A program made the position numbers and the translations under genes. Under the pieces are notes generated by a model, which worked only from the letters and a program-made list of their open reading frames with translations, made no database searches and had not been told where the DNA came from. A stretch of 12,656 nucleotides of DNA from Deltaproteobacteria bacterium. Lineage in GTDB: Bacteria; Desulfobacterota; Desulfarculia; Adiutricales; Adiutricaceae. Shown piece after piece: positions 12,553 through 12,656 of this stretch. How positions within the stretch are numbered: the stretch's first letter is position 1; every line of letters begins with the position of its first letter. The DNA is taken from NCBI GenBank assembly GCA_031279155.1, contig JAITJB010000336.1:1-12656 (forward strand), written 5' to 3'.

Positions 12553-12656
12553 TCACTCCGGATTTTTTACCGTCAGAAAGGAGATGCTCGTTCTTAAGAG
12601 CCATTCGAGGCCAATAGCTAGAGCCTCCTCGTCAAAATCAAACTTAGGGTGGTGAT
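12553..12656 (-). CDS. M20-type amidohydrolase, C-terminal fragment (5' end outside window)
   Basis: The last 33 codons and stop of a minus-strand gene run off the window edge. The peptide starts HHPKFDFDEEALAIGLEWLL and ends in Asn-Pro-Glu before TGA (12553-12555). The H-x-P-x-F-D-x-D-E-x-A-L-x-x-G pattern is the conserved C-terminus of M20/HipO-type amidohydrolases, where the first His binds the dinuclear metal site. These remove N-acyl groups from amino acids. The stop is 3 nt before the eutB start, so the two are almost surely co-transcribed. In ectoine pathways an N-acetyl-diaminobutyrate deacetylase is needed; an M20 enzyme could fill that role in place of the usual DoeB (AstE/AspA-type), as inference. 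Confidence 0.8.
   Translation of the reverse strand, partial: HHPKFDFDEEALAIGLEWLLRTSISFLTVKNPE

Overview
The window reads as a Gram-negative, probably anaerobic bacterium. An outer-membrane TonB-dependent receptor shows there is an outer membrane. The combination of a cobalamin riboswitch, a signal-sequence-bearing CbiK chelatase and SPASM radical SAM chemistry resembles sulfate-reducing Desulfobacterota (Desulfovibrio-like). That taxonomic guess is inference from gene content; no marker gene is present. Genes are tightly packed, with several 1-4 nt stop/start overlaps and some TTG starts.

Region 1 (1-2352, + strand) is the end of an operon. It encodes a DUF4418-type membrane protein (5' end outside the window) carrying a His-rich insert, then an FtsX/MacB-type ABC permease and its LolD/MacB-type ATPase. 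The three reading frames overlap.

Region 2 (2378-2827) is a control region. A sigma70-like promoter has its -35 box inside a 9-bp inverted repeat. It is followed by a cobalamin riboswitch (about 2440-2664) and a strong intrinsic terminator (2755-2788), so the downstream operon should be shut off when cobalamin is plentiful.

Region 3 (2828-9789, + strand) is the riboswitch operon. It holds a FecE/BtuD-type ATPase with an extra C-terminal domain but no partner permease or binding protein, then an ABC-2 ATPase and permease pair. A possible 26-residue peptide with repeated W-x-D motifs follows, in a low-complexity G-rich spacer. Then come a TonB-dependent receptor, a SPASM radical SAM enzyme with a tetrapeptide-repeat linker, and a CbiK-type cobaltochelatase with an N-terminal export or anchor segment. 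A hairpin terminator closes the operon. This is not the standard BtuB-BtuFCD set. The reading offered here, as inference, is a cobalt, cobamide or tetrapyrrole acquisition system, possibly involving a modified peptide that is exported and recaptured.

Region 4 (9872-12656, - strand, convergent with region 3) is a catabolic cluster. In transcription order it is the 3' end of an M20-type amidohydrolase, a threonine-dehydratase-fold EutB-like enzyme, a creatinase-fold DoeA/EutD (ectoine hydrolase)-like enzyme, and RidA. Together they suggest degradation of ectoine, hydroxyectoine or a related N-acyl/amidine compound. RidA would clear the reactive enamine made by the dehydratase.
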